NCBI RefSeq assembly: GCF_002008165.1
Contig: NZ_MRDM01000014.1
Location: forward strand, 1,116,001-1,180,000
Source of the DNA: Rhizobium laguerreae
GTDB lineage: Bacteria > Pseudomonadota > Alphaproteobacteria > Rhizobiales > Rhizobiaceae
DNA: 64,000 bases
Direction of reading: 5' to 3'
The notes under the pieces are model-generated. The model did no database searches. It was not told the DNA's origin and saw only the letters and a program-made list of their open reading frames with translations. Shown one piece after another: positions 7,782 to 16,420 of the stretch. How positions within the stretch are numbered: position 1 is the stretch's first letter; every line of letters begins with the position of its first letter. The translations under genes and the position numbers were made by a program.

Positions 7782-9362
7782 ATGAACCATTTCGCGAAAA
7801 AATTTCTCGCCTCTGCAATGCTTGGCACATTGCTGGCGTTTTCGGCCCATGCGGCCACGCTCAACATTCACAATGGTGGCGACCCGCAGTCGCTCGATCC
7901 GCAGAAGCTTTCCGGCGACTGGGAGAACCGTATCGCCGGCGACATTTTCGAAGGCCTCGTCACCGAGGACGCCAAGGATAATCCGATCCCCGGCCAGGCT
8001 GAAAGCTGGACGATTTCGCCTGATGGCAAGGTCTACACCTTCAAGCTTCGCGACGGCATCAAGTGGTCCGATGGCCAGCCGGTCACGGCAGGAGACTTCG
8101 TCTTCGCCTTCCAGCGCCTCGTCGACCCGAAGAATGCCGCCGATTATGCCTATCTGCAATTCACCATCAAGAATGCGGAAAAGATCAACAAGGGTGAGAT
8201 AACCGATCTCAACCAGCTCGGCGTCAAGGCGATCGACGACAAGACGCTGGAGATCACACTTGAAAACTCCACCCCCTATTTCATCAATGCGCTGATGCAC
8301 TACACCGCCTACCCGCTGCCGAAGCATGTCGTCGAGGCGAAGGGTCAGGATTGGGTCAAGATCGGCAACATCGTCACCAACGGCCCCTACAAACCCGTCG
8401 AATGGGTTCCGGGCTCGCATGTCACCACGGTCAAGAACGACCAGTGGTACGACACCAAGGACCTGAAGATCGATGGCGCGAAGTTCTTCGTGCTCGAGGA
8501 TCAGGAAGCCGCGCTGAAGCGCTACCGCGCAGGCGAGTTCGACATTCTCACCGACTTCCCGACCGACCAGTACGAGTGGATGAAGAAGAACCTGCCGGGC
8601 CAGGCGCATGTCGCCCCCTTCTCCGGCCTCTACTATTACGTCGTCAACTCGCAGAAGCCGCCCTTCAGCGACAAGCGCGTCCGCCAGGCTCTCTCCATGG
8701 CGATCAACCGTGAAGTGATCGGCCCACAGATCCTCGGCACCGGCGAACTGCCGGCCTATTCCTGGGTGCCGCCGGGCACGGCAAATTACGGCGAGCCGGC
8801 CTATGTCAGCTGGAAGGACCTGCCCTATAACGAGAAGGTCGCCGAAGCCAAGAAGCTTCTGACCGAAGCCGGCTTCGGCCCGGACAAGCCGCTGCACGCC
8901 GTGCTCAGCTACAACACCAACGACAACCATAAGCGCATCGCCGTCGCGATCGCCTCCATGTGGAAGCCGCTCGGCGTCAATGTCGAGCTTGTCAACGCCG
9001 AAACCAAGGTGCATTACGACCAGATGCAGCGTGGCCAGGTCGAAATCGGCCGCGCCGGCTGGCTCGCCGACTACAACGACCCGGACAACTTCCTGAACCT
9101 CCTGGTGACAGGCGTGCAGATGAACTACGGCCGCTGGTCCAATCCCGAGTACGACAAGATGATCAAGGAAGGCAACGCGGAGACGGATCTCGCCAAGCGT
9201 GCCGCGATCTTCAAAAAGGCCGAGCAGCTGGCGCTCGATGAATCCGCCGCCCTGCCGATCTATTACTACGTCTCGAAGAATGTCGTCTCGCCGAAGATCG
9301 AAGGCTTCGTCGACAATATCCAGGACATCCACCGCACCCGCTGGCTGTCGATGAAAGAGTAA
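7782..9362 (+). CDS. oppA: Oligopeptide ABC transporter, periplasmic binding protein OppA
   Basis: Family 5 solute-binding protein, 526 aa. The signal peptide is residues 1-24 (KKFLASAMLGTLLAFSAHA), and the mature start ATLNIHNGGDPQSLDPQKLSGDWEN is characteristic of OppA/MppA proteins. Family signatures include YTFKLRDGIKWSDGQPVTAGDF and FSDKRVRQALSMAINRE. It captures peptides in the periplasm for the permease encoded immediately downstream. First gene of a five-gene operon oppABCDF; 48 bases separate it from oppB, and that gap holds a hairpin (TCCTTTCCGCGC-ACT-GCGCGGAAAGGA type dyad near 9373-9399) that could lower expression of the permease genes relative to the binding protein. Confidence 0.93.
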   Translation: MNHFAKKFLASAMLGTLLAFSAHAATLNIHNGGDPQSLDPQKLSGDWENRIAGDIFEGLVTEDAKDNPIPGQAESWTISPDGKVYTFKLRDGIKWSDGQPVTAGDFVFAFQRLVDPKNAADYAYLQFTIKNAEKINKGEITDLNQLGVKAIDDKTLEITLENSTPYFINALMHYTAYPLPKHVVEAKGQDWVKIGNIVTNGPYKPVEWVPGSHVTTVKNDQWYDTKDLKIDGAKFFVLEDQEAALKRYRAGEFDILTDFPTDQYEWMKKNLPGQAHVAPFSGLYYYVVNSQKPPFSDKRVRQALSMAINREVIGPQILGTGELPAYSWVPPGTANYGEPAYVSWKDLPYNEKVAEAKKLLTEAGFGPDKPLHAVLSYNTNDNHKRIAVAIASMWKPLGVNVELVNAETKVHYDQMQRGQVEIGRAGWLADYNDPDNFLNLLVTGVQMNYGRWSNPEYDKMIKEGNAETDLAKRAAIFKKAEQLALDESAALPIYYYVSKNVVSPKIEGFVDNIQDIHRTRWLSMKE

Positions 9363-9410
9363 GGGAAAACGGTCCTTTCCGCGCACTGCGGAAAGGACCG
9401 GCCCACGATC

Positions 9411-10334
9411 ATGATCAAATACGCACTCCGTCGCCTCCTGTCGACGATCCCCGTTCTGTGGATCGCCGTCACAGCCTGCTTTTTTGTTTTGCGCCTTGCC
9501 CCCGGCGGCCCTTTCGATGGCGAAAGGCCATTGCCGCCGGTGATCCTGAAAAACCTTGCGGCTCACTACAACCTCGACAAGCCGCTCATCCAGCAATACC
9601 TGATCTATGTCGGTGACCTGCTCCGGGGCGATCTCGGCCCCTCCTTCGCCAGCGAAGATTTCACCGTCGCCCAGCAGATCATGATCGGTCTGCCCTACAC
9701 TTTCACGATCGGCACCGCAGCCTTTCTGCTCGCCATCATCGTCGGCGTCGCCGTCGGCTGTTTTGGGGCGCTCTATCAGAACAAGACGCCGGATTACATT
9801 CTCGGCGCCCTCATCCTGATTGGCGTCGTCCTGCCGAACTTCCTGATCGCCCCCATACTGCAGCTCGTCTTCGGCATCCATCTCGCCTGGCTTCCGGTCG
9901 GCGGCTGGGGTGACGGATCGATCAAGTTCCTGATCCTGCCGATCGTCGTTCTGGCTCTGCCGCATGCAGGGCGCATTTCGCGCATCACCCGCGGCTCGAT
10001 GATCGAGGTGATGAACCAGAACTTCATCCGCACCGCCAAGGCCAAGGGCATTGGCCCGCGGCTGACCGTGATGCGCCATGCGCTGAAACCCGCACTAATG
10101 CCTGTGGTCTCCTATCTCGGACCGGCGGCTAGTTACCTTCTCACCGGCTCGCTTGTTGTCGAGAGCATCTTCGGATTGCCCGGCATCGGCCGCTACTTCA
10201 TCAACGCGGCGCTCAACCGCGATTACGGCATGGTTCTCGGCACGGTCATCTTCTACATGGTGCTGATCGTCGTTCTGAACCTTCTCGTCGATATCGCCTA
10301 TGCGTGGCTCGATCCGAAAGTGAGAAACCGATGA
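9411..10334 (+). CDS. oppB: Oligopeptide ABC transporter permease OppB
   Basis: Inner-membrane permease, 307 aa, about six membrane segments. It begins MIKYALRRLLSTIPVLWIAVTACFFVLRLAPGGPF, the standard OppB/DppB N-terminus with an LAPGGPFD motif. The EAA-type loop that contacts the ATPases is at ARITRG/FIRTAKAKGIG and the nearby GPAASYLLTGSLVVE region. The stop overlaps the oppC start by 4 bases (ATGA), implying coupled translation. Confidence 0.93.
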   Translation: MIKYALRRLLSTIPVLWIAVTACFFVLRLAPGGPFDGERPLPPVILKNLAAHYNLDKPLIQQYLIYVGDLLRGDLGPSFASEDFTVAQQIMIGLPYTFTIGTAAFLLAIIVGVAVGCFGALYQNKTPDYILGALILIGVVLPNFLIAPILQLVFGIHLAWLPVGGWGDGSIKFLILPIVVLALPHAGRISRITRGSMIEVMNQNFIRTAKAKGIGPRLTVMRHALKPALMPVVSYLGPAASYLLTGSLVVESIFGLPGIGRYFINAALNRDYGMVLGTVIFYMVLIVVLNLLVDIAYAWLDPKVRNR

Positions 10335-11248
10335 TCCTCAACCCCGCAAAACGCGAGCTGCTCGCCCAGGAACTTCTGGAGGCGGAGGGTCTTGCGCCCG
10401 AAAGCCGCTCGCTCACTAGGGATGCCTTGCGCCGCCTTGGGCGCAACAAGGCCGCGGTCCTGTCGATCGTCGTCCTGACGCTGCTGATCCTCGCCGCCTT
10501 CCTCGGCCCCTGGTTCATTCCCTTCAACTACGAGGATCCGGATTGGGCGGCCTTCCGCATACCGCCCTCGATCGAAACCGGCCACTATTTCGGCACCGAC
10601 CCGAACGGCCGCGACCTTCTCGCTCGCGTCCTTTACGGCACCCGCGTCTCGCTTGCCGTGGCGTTGACGGCGACCGTCGTCTCCGTCTTCATCGGCGTGC
10701 TTTACGGCGCGGTCTCGGGCTATATCGGCGGCAGGCTGGATGCGATCATGATGCGCTTCGTCGATATCATGTACGCGCTTCCCTATATCCTCTTCGTCAT
10801 CCTGCTGATGGTGATCTTCGGTCGCAACGTCTATCTGCTCTTTGCCGCCATCGGCGCGCTGGAATGGCTGACCATGGCCCGCATCGTGCGCGGCCAGACG
10901 CTGTCGATCAAGCATCGCGAATTCATCGAAGCGGCCCGCGCATCCGGGCAGCGGCCGTTCAAGATCATCATCAAACACATCATCCCGAACCTCGTCGGAC
11001 CGGTGGTCATCTTCGCAGCCTTGACGGTGCCTGAAATCATCGCCACCGAAAGCTTCCTTTCCTATCTCGGCTTCGGCGTGCAGGAACCGCTGACCTCGCT
11101 CGGCACACTGATCGCCGAGGGAACCGATGCCATGGAAAGCATGCCGTGGCTGCTGGTCTCCCCGGCAAGCTTCCTCGTCGCCCTGCTGCTCAGCCTGCTC
11201 TTCATCGGCGACGGCCTGCGCGACGCGTTCGACCCGAAGGATCGCTAA
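10331..11248 (+). CDS. oppC: Oligopeptide ABC transporter permease OppC
   Basis: Second permease of the transporter, 305 aa, with the long cytoplasmic N-terminus and six membrane segments of OppC/DppC. Motifs: HYFGTDPNGRDLLARVLYGTRVSL (family hallmark) and the EAA loop EFIEAARASGQRPFKIIIKHIIPN. The open frame reaches to 10304 but the ATG at 10331, overlapping the oppB stop, is the natural start. It ends 2 bases before oppD. Confidence 0.93.
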   Translation: MILNPAKRELLAQELLEAEGLAPESRSLTRDALRRLGRNKAAVLSIVVLTLLILAAFLGPWFIPFNYEDPDWAAFRIPPSIETGHYFGTDPNGRDLLARVLYGTRVSLAVALTATVVSVFIGVLYGAVSGYIGGRLDAIMMRFVDIMYALPYILFVILLMVIFGRNVYLLFAAIGALEWLTMARIVRGQTLSIKHREFIEAARASGQRPFKIIIKHIIPNLVGPVVIFAALTVPEIIATESFLSYLGFGVQEPLTSLGTLIAEGTDAMESMPWLLVSPASFLVALLLSLLFIGDGLRDAFDPKDR

Positions 11249-11250
11249 GA

Positions 11251-12258
11251 ATGTCCCAGGAAACACAAAAAGACACCCTTCTCGAACTCAAAGACTACTC
11301 GATCACCTTCAAGACACCGGATGGAGAGGTGAAGGCGGTCTCGAACATGAACCTGACGGTCAAGCGCGGCGAGCGCATCGCTATCGTCGGCGAGTCCGGT
11401 TCCGGCAAGAGCCAGACCTTCCTCGGCATCATGGGGCTGCTCGCCAAGAACGGCAAAACGACGGGACAGGCGCTGCTCGAAGGCAAGGACGTGCTGGCGC
11501 TGAAACCGCGCGAACTCGACCAGATCCGCGGCAAGGACATGGCCATGGTCTTCCAGGATCCGATGACAGCCCTCAATCCATCGCTGAAGATTTCCCGGCA
11601 GTTGACGGAACAGCTCGAGGTGCACGGCGGGCTGACGGCGCGCGCCGCATCCACTGCTGCCCTCGACATGCTGAAACGCGTCGGCATCCCCGACCCGACA
11701 CGGCGCTTTCATCTCTATCCGCACGAGCTCTCCGGCGGCATGCGCCAGCGCATCGTCATCGCCATGGCGCTGCTCACCCGGCCGAAGCTGTTGATCGCCG
11801 ACGAGCCGACGACGGCGCTCGACGTCACCATCCAGGCGCAGATCCTCGATCTTTTCAACGATCTGACGGCAGAGATGAACACAGCGCTTATCATGATCAC
11901 CCACGATCTCGGCGTCGTCGCCGGCCTCGCCGATCGCGTCGCCGTCATGTATGCCGGCCGCATCGTCGAGGAAGCGCCCGTCGACGAGCTCTTCGACAAT
12001 CCGGCGCATCCCTATACGGCGGCGCTGCATGCCTCGATCCCGCGCCCGGACCAGGATGTCGACGACCTCGTCGTCATTCCGGGCCGCCCGCCGAACCTGC
12101 AGCACCTGCCGAAGGGCTGCAATTTCTCGCCGCGCTGTTCCCAGGTCCAGGACGACTGCATCGACCGCCCGCCGCTGCTCGAAACGCTGGCGCCGCATCA
12201 CTGCGCCGCCTGCTACCACCCCTTCCCGCGTCGCGAGGAGCTGCTGAACCATGGCTGA
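11251..12258 (+). CDS. oppD: Oligopeptide ABC transporter ATP-binding protein OppD
   Basis: ABC ATPase, 335 aa, energising peptide import at the inner face of the membrane. Walker A GESGSGKS, Q-loop VFQDPMTALNP, signature LSGGMRQR, Walker B LLIADEPTTALD and switch His in ITHDLG are all present. The C-terminal extension has the Cys-rich CNFSPRCSQVQDDC segment typical of Opp/Dpp ATPases. I use the ATG at 11251, just after the oppC stop, rather than the longer frame beginning within oppC. Confidence 0.94.
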   Translation: MSQETQKDTLLELKDYSITFKTPDGEVKAVSNMNLTVKRGERIAIVGESGSGKSQTFLGIMGLLAKNGKTTGQALLEGKDVLALKPRELDQIRGKDMAMVFQDPMTALNPSLKISRQLTEQLEVHGGLTARAASTAALDMLKRVGIPDPTRRFHLYPHELSGGMRQRIVIAMALLTRPKLLIADEPTTALDVTIQAQILDLFNDLTAEMNTALIMITHDLGVVAGLADRVAVMYAGRIVEEAPVDELFDNPAHPYTAALHASIPRPDQDVDDLVVIPGRPPNLQHLPKGCNFSPRCSQVQDDCIDRPPLLETLAPHHCAACYHPFPRREELLNHG

Positions 12259-13237
12259 ACGATCGCTTCTAAGGGTCGAGAACCTGACGACCCAATTCGA
12301 ACTGCCGGCGAAAGGCCTCTTCAAGCCGCCGATTTTTCTCACCGCCGTCAACAATGTCAGCTTCGACCTCAGTGAAGGCCGCACGCTCGGCATTGTCGGT
12401 GAATCCGGCTGCGGCAAGTCCACACTTGGGCGTTCCATCCTACGGCTGTTGAAATCGCAGAAGGGCCGTATCCTCTGGCAGGGCCGCAACCTGCTCGACC
12501 TGTCGGACGAGGAAATGCGGGCCGCCCGCCGCGACATGCAGATCATCTTCCAGGATCCGATCGCCTCGCTCGACCCGCGCATGACGGTCGGCGACATCAT
12601 CGCCGAGCCGCTCACCGTCTTCGAGCCGAAGCTATCAAGAGCCGAGCGCACCGAACGCGTCCGCGAGATCATGACCGCCGTCGGACTGGTGCCGGAGATG
12701 ATCAACCGCTATCCGCACGAATTCTCCGGCGGCCAGGCGCAACGCATCGGCATCGCCCGCGCGGTCGTTACCAAACCGAAGCTCATCATCTGCGATGAGC
12801 CGGTTTCGGCCCTCGACGTCTCAATCCAGGGCCAGGTCATCACGCTTCTGCGCAAGCTCCGCAAGGAATTCGGCCTGACGCTGATCTTCATCAGCCACGA
12901 CCTCTCCGTCGTGCGGCTGATCTCCGACGATGTGCTGGTGCTCTATCTCGGCAGGGTGGTGGAAGCAGGCAGTTGTGCCACCGTCTTCGATCATCCCGCT
13001 CATCCCTATACGCAGGCGCTCTTTTCCGCCGCGCCGATCCCGGATCCGAAGCTTGCGCGCCTGCGCACCCGCATCCGTCTGCAGGGTGACCCGCCTTCGC
13101 CGCTTAACCCGCCGAAAGGCTGCGTCTTCTCACCGCGCTGCTGGAAGGCGACTGACATCTGTCGCACCGAAATGCCGCCGACCGAGGAGGTCCGCCCCGG
13201 CCAGAAGGCCGCCTGTTATCACATGGACAGGCCATGA
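12251..13237 (+). CDS. oppF: Oligopeptide ABC transporter ATP-binding protein OppF
   Basis: Second ABC ATPase, 328 aa, overlapping oppD by 8 bases. Walker A GESGCGKS, Q-loop IFQDPIASLDPR, signature FSGGQAQR, Walker B LIICDEPVSALD and ISHDLS are intact, with the terminal GCVFSPRCWKATDIC motif. It pairs with OppD to form the heterodimeric motor. Last gene of the opp operon; a weak stem-loop (GGCCGC/GCGGCC around 13248-13263) lies just after its stop. Confidence 0.94.
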   Translation: MAERSLLRVENLTTQFELPAKGLFKPPIFLTAVNNVSFDLSEGRTLGIVGESGCGKSTLGRSILRLLKSQKGRILWQGRNLLDLSDEEMRAARRDMQIIFQDPIASLDPRMTVGDIIAEPLTVFEPKLSRAERTERVREIMTAVGLVPEMINRYPHEFSGGQAQRIGIARAVVTKPKLIICDEPVSALDVSIQGQVITLLRKLRKEFGLTLIFISHDLSVVRLISDDVLVLYLGRVVEAGSCATVFDHPAHPYTQALFSAAPIPDPKLARLRTRIRLQGDPPSPLNPPKGCVFSPRCWKATDICRTEMPPTEEVRPGQKAACYHMDRP

Positions 13238-13354
13238 GCAGAACGAGGGCCGCGCAAGCGGCCTTCATCTCGCCCATGAAAGTGAGGGTTCCATCTTCCT
13301 TATTATCGGCGCTTGCCACCTTCATGCTCTCCGCGTATCAGCGAATGAGGACCA

Positions 13355-13452
13355 GCGCCTAACCCCGAAAATCGGAATCGATTTTCGGGGTTAGGCGCCA
13401 ATTCAAAGTGATAGAGCGTCCTTAGCGCGTCCTTGGACGCGCGGCGCTCTAG
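13355..13452. repeat. Palindromic intergenic element, family A copy 2
   Basis: Three nested dyads: a perfect 20-bp-arm inverted repeat with GAAT loop at 13355-13398 (core AAAATCG/CGATTTT), a CGCGTCC-TT-GGACGCG hairpin at 13426-13441, and outer arms TAGAGCG/CGCTCTA at 13412-13418 and 13445-13451. The segment CAATTCAAAGTG joins the first and second parts, as in copy 1. It fills the gap between oppF and the sugar kinase gene. Confidence 0.75.
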
Positions 13453-13467
13453 TGCCGGGAGGACAAG

Positions 13468-14388
13468 GTGAGCAGACGGTTTCTATCGATTGGTGAATGC
13501 ATGGTGGAACTCTCGCAGGCAGGCGATGGTCTGCTGCGCAAGGGCTTTGCCGGCGATACCTTCAACACCGCCTGGTACGCCCGTGCCTGCCTTGCCGCCG
13601 ACTGGTCGGTCGACTACTTCACCGCCCTCGGTGACGACGCCATGTCGGATGAGATGCTAGCCTTCATCGACAAGGCGGGCATCGGCACCAGCCTCATCCG
13701 CCGCATCAGGGGCAGGACGCCCGGCCTCTACATGATCAACCTGAAGAATGGCGAACGCTCCTTCAGCTACTGGCGCGACAGCGCCGCCGCCCGCAGCCTG
13801 GCAGCCGATCCCGACCGCCTGCGCGAGGCGGTGGAGAGCGCTGACGTCGTCTATTTCTCCGGTATCACCCTTGCCATCCTGCCGCATGAGGATGCCGAGA
13901 CCTTGCTTGCCGAAGTCCGTCGCGCCAAGGCCGCCGGCAAGCTCGTCGTCTTCGATCCGAACATCCGCCCGCGGCTCTGGTCCAGCTACGACGTCATGCA
14001 CACGACGATCAGCGAAGGCGCTCGCTCCTCCGTGCTTGTCATGCCGAGCTTCGACGACGAGGCGGCCCATTTCGGCGATGATTCCATCGAGGCAACGATC
14101 CACCGCTATCGCGCACTCGGCGCCATTCATATCGTCGTCAAGAACGGCTCTGACGGTGTCACGCTGAATTTTGCCGGCGAGCAAACCTTCGTTCCGGCTG
14201 AAAAAGTGGAGAAGGTGATCGACACGACCAGCGCCGGCGACAGCTTTAATGGCGCCTTTCTCGCACGATATCTCGAAGCTGGCGATGCACCAGCCGCCGC
14301 CCGCTTCGCAACAAAGGTCGCTGCCCGCGTCGTCAGCGAACATGGTGCGTTGGTCCCAAGGGAAAAGCTTGGATTGGATGGCGGCTAG
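13468..14388 (+). CDS. kdgK: PfkB-family sugar kinase, probably 2-keto-3-deoxygluconate kinase
   Basis: Phosphorylates a sugar acid, most likely 2-dehydro-3-deoxygluconate to KDPG, feeding Entner-Doudoroff metabolism; 306 aa. It starts at GTG with GGGAGGA upstream. The N-terminus MSRRFLSIGECMVELS and the internal GFAGDTFNTAWYARA are typical of KdgK; the C-terminal DTTSAGDSFNGAFLA holds the catalytic Asp and anion hole of the PfkB/ribokinase fold. It is a single gene placed just after a palindromic element, with no uronate genes beside it, so the substrate is inferred from family resemblance. Confidence 0.82.
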   Translation: MSRRFLSIGECMVELSQAGDGLLRKGFAGDTFNTAWYARACLAADWSVDYFTALGDDAMSDEMLAFIDKAGIGTSLIRRIRGRTPGLYMINLKNGERSFSYWRDSAAARSLAADPDRLREAVESADVVYFSGITLAILPHEDAETLLAEVRRAKAAGKLVVFDPNIRPRLWSSYDVMHTTISEGARSSVLVMPSFDDEAAHFGDDSIEATIHRYRALGAIHIVVKNGSDGVTLNFAGEQTFVPAEKVEKVIDTTSAGDSFNGAFLARYLEAGDAPAAARFATKVAARVVSEHGALVPREKLGLDGG

Positions 14389-14512
14389 AGCGGCGCGATC
14401 TTTCAGATTCGCTTAGCGAGACATGCCTTTAGGCCGCACATGCTGACGCAGTATGAACGCCATGTGCGAGCGCTCCCCGCTTTCGGCATCGGTTGCCCGC
14501 TGCCAGGGGAAA

Positions 14513-14704
14513 TCAGGACTTCGTCGGCCGATCGGAATCGCGAACTGCCTCGTCATGGTACCAGCAGCTGTCGAGCGCAGCATCGCAGACGTCTGCGGCC
14601 TCGCGCTCCATCAGCCTGGCGCGTTCGAACCGGTTGGCGTTTCGAATCGCCTTAACGGGAAACTGGTAGATCGTTGCGGATTCACGATGGAAATCGGTGG
14701 GCAT
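14513..14704 (-). CDS. Small DUF2735 protein divergent from glnII
   Basis: A 63-aa protein, MPTDFHRESATIYQFPVKAI..., ending in a segment with ALDSCWYHDEAVRDSDRP. The IYQFP and WYHDEA elements are those I recall for DUF2735, a small rhizobial family of unknown function often encoded next to glnII. A clear ribosome site (GGAGG, 7 bases before the ATG) supports it. It is transcribed away from glnII, and a TGCA-rich dyad lies between them, so shared nitrogen control is plausible. Function unknown. Confidence 0.75.
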   Translation of the reverse strand: MPTDFHRESATIYQFPVKAIRNANRFERARLMEREAADVCDAALDSCWYHDEAVRDSDRPTKS

Positions 14705-14762
14705 GAGATCGCCTCCATTCAGTTCGGCGCATCAACATTTCAGGACCATCTACATAGCATAA

Positions 14763-14790
14763 TGCACATAGTTTATGCAAATTGCATAAA
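14763..14790. promoter_or_regulatory. Candidate NtrC-type binding dyads
   Basis: TGCACATAGTTTATGCA at 14763-14779 is close to the NtrC site consensus TGCAC-N7-GTGCA (one mismatch). Overlapping it, TTTATGC-AAATT-GCATAAA at 14772-14790 is a perfect dyad. They lie 59-86 bases upstream of the DUF2735 start and about 255 bases upstream of the glnII sigma-54 promoter, a range over which enhancer-binding proteins work. Confidence 0.45.
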
Positions 14791-15030
14791 ATAAGGGCAA
14801 TGTTGCAATTGTAATCGGTCGGCATGCTGTCTCGGCTAAAAGCTTCCGATAATTTGTTTAACACTTCATCATTTCAGCCTAACGCCGCAATTTTCATCCG
14901 GTTCCACATGGAAAAAGTGCGATTTGATGGGCGATACCGCCAGTGAGCGTTAAAAACAGCCCGATTTTCCAAAACGGAAAAAATCGGACGACACGCTGGT
15001 TCGCGATTTTTCTTTCGCGTGGCGCCAAAA

Positions 15031-15048
15031 CTGGCACGCTACGTGCTT
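15031..15048 (+). promoter_or_regulatory. Sigma-54 (RpoN) promoter of glnII
   Basis: CTGGCACGCTACGTGCTT matches the -24/-12 consensus TGGCACG-N4-TTGCW, with GG and GC at the required spacing; the only change is GTGC for TTGC. It lies about 90 bases before the glnII ATG, predicting a start site near 15058. GlnII control by NtrC and RpoN is established in rhizobia. Confidence 0.8.
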
Positions 15049-15136
15049 TTAAAGCGTCATCCCTGGCGGTCGGATGCGCTCGCGCGCCGAGATCACCTCC
15101 GGATTTGCTCACCTTCGTAGCATTGAGAGAGTCGCG

Positions 15137-16177
15137 ATGACAAAATTTAAGCTCGAGTACATTTGGCTCGATGGGTACACACCAGTACCGAACCTGCGTG
15201 GCAAGACGCAGATCAAGGAATTCGATGAATTCCCGACGCTGGAACAGCTTCCGCTGTGGGGCTTCGACGGTTCGTCGACCATGCAGGCCGAGGGCCGCAG
15301 CTCTGACTGCGTGCTGAAGCCCGTCGCCATTTATCCCGATCCGGCCCGCACCAACGGCGCTCTCGTCATGTGCGAAGTCATGATGCCGGATGGCGTCACG
15401 CCGCATTCGAGCAACGCTCGTGCAACCATCCTCGACGACGAAGATGCCTGGTTCGGCTTCGAGCAGGAATATTTCTTCTACCAGAACGGCCGTCCGCTCG
15501 GCTTCCCTGAGCAGGGCTACCCCGCTCCGCAGGGCCCCTACTACACCGGCGTCGGCTATTCGAACGTCGGCGACGTTGCCCGCGAAATCGTCGAAGAGCA
15601 TCTCGACCTTTGCCTCGCTGCCGGCATTAACCACGAAGGCATCAATGCCGAAGTGGCCAAGGGCCAGTGGGAGTTCCAGATTTTCGGCAAGGGCTCCAAG
15701 AAGGCCGCCGACCAGATCTGGATGGCACGCTACCTCCTGCAGCGCCTGACCGAAAAGTACGGCATCGACATCGAGTATCACTGCAAGCCGCTCGGCGACA
15801 CCGACTGGAACGGCTCGGGCATGCATTGCAACTTCTCGACCAAGTACATGCGCGAAGTCGGCGGCAAGGCCTATTTCGAAGCGCTGATGGCGCAGTTCGA
15901 AAAGAACCTGATGGACCACATCAACGTCTACGGTCCTGACAACGACAAGCGCCTGACCGGCAAGCACGAGACGGCTCCGTGGAACAAGTTCTCCTACGGC
16001 GTTGCCGACCGTGGTGCCTCGATCCGCGTGCCGCACTCGTTCGTGAAAAACGACTACAAGGGCTATCTGGAAGATCGCCGCCCGAACTCGCAGGGCTGCC
16101 CCTACCAGATCGCTTCGCAGGTTCTGAAGACGATCTCGGAAGTTCCGACCGCAAGCTCGGCTTCCGCTGCAGCTTGA
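15137..16177 (+). CDS. glnII: Glutamine synthetase II (eukaryotic-type)
   Basis: ATP-dependent synthesis of glutamine from glutamate and ammonium in the cytoplasm; 346 aa, far shorter than the 469-aa GlnA type and characteristic of Rhizobiaceae. It starts MTKFKLEYIWLDGYTPVPNLRGKTQ; other motifs are LPLWGFDGSSTMQA, FGFEQEYFF, GINAEVAKGQWEFQIF (metal and glutamate site) and HETAPWNKFSYGVADRGASIRVP. The ATG at 15137 is chosen over a frame opening at 15074 because family members begin here and the longer version would place the start only about 15 bases after the predicted transcription start. Transcription is from the sigma-54 promoter at 15031. Confidence 0.96.
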   Translation: MTKFKLEYIWLDGYTPVPNLRGKTQIKEFDEFPTLEQLPLWGFDGSSTMQAEGRSSDCVLKPVAIYPDPARTNGALVMCEVMMPDGVTPHSSNARATILDDEDAWFGFEQEYFFYQNGRPLGFPEQGYPAPQGPYYTGVGYSNVGDVAREIVEEHLDLCLAAGINHEGINAEVAKGQWEFQIFGKGSKKAADQIWMARYLLQRLTEKYGIDIEYHCKPLGDTDWNGSGMHCNFSTKYMREVGGKAYFEALMAQFEKNLMDHINVYGPDNDKRLTGKHETAPWNKFSYGVADRGASIRVPHSFVKNDYKGYLEDRRPNSQGCPYQIASQVLKTISEVPTASSASAAA

Positions 16178-16186
16178 CCTCCCAGG

Positions 16187-16228
16187 CGGCGCCGGTCCAC
16201 GACCGGCGCCGTGACTTTCTTCTTTTCG
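16187..16228 (+). terminator. Rho-independent terminator of glnII
   Basis: Perfect 11-bp stem CGGCGCCGGTC / GACCGGCGCCG (16187-16197 and 16201-16211), 3-base loop, then a pyrimidine-rich tail with CTTTCTTCTTTT. It lies 10 bases after the glnII stop. Confidence 0.85.
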
Positions 16229-16420
16229 AATGAACCGCCGCCAGCCGCCGACATAATCGGGGCGGTCAGGCCGGCGAAAGCCCTGCAATCCTTGCAATAT
16301 GGGCTGTAATATTTCCATCATGGTCATGCCTCAAAATATAGAAGCGGGAATCGCCGTTCCGGAACCCCGCTGAGGGGTTGAGCGTTGGCATATCACTGCG
16401 ACGCGGATGGAAATCGTGAC

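Noticed and set aside
7569..10079. Long minus-strand open frame of 836 codons opposite oppA and oppB
   Set aside because: It mirrors two clear genes with signal peptide and permease motifs; its translation is Asp/Arg-rich with no domain, as expected of GC-rich antisense frames.
13248..13270. Strong terminator after oppF
   Set aside because: The stem is only 6 bp and the following bases (TTCATCT) are a poor T-run, so it is mentioned only in the oppF entry.
14894..16327. 477-codon minus-strand frame opposite glnII
   Set aside because: Shadow of a strongly supported gene with its own promoter and terminator; the translation has no recognisable fold.
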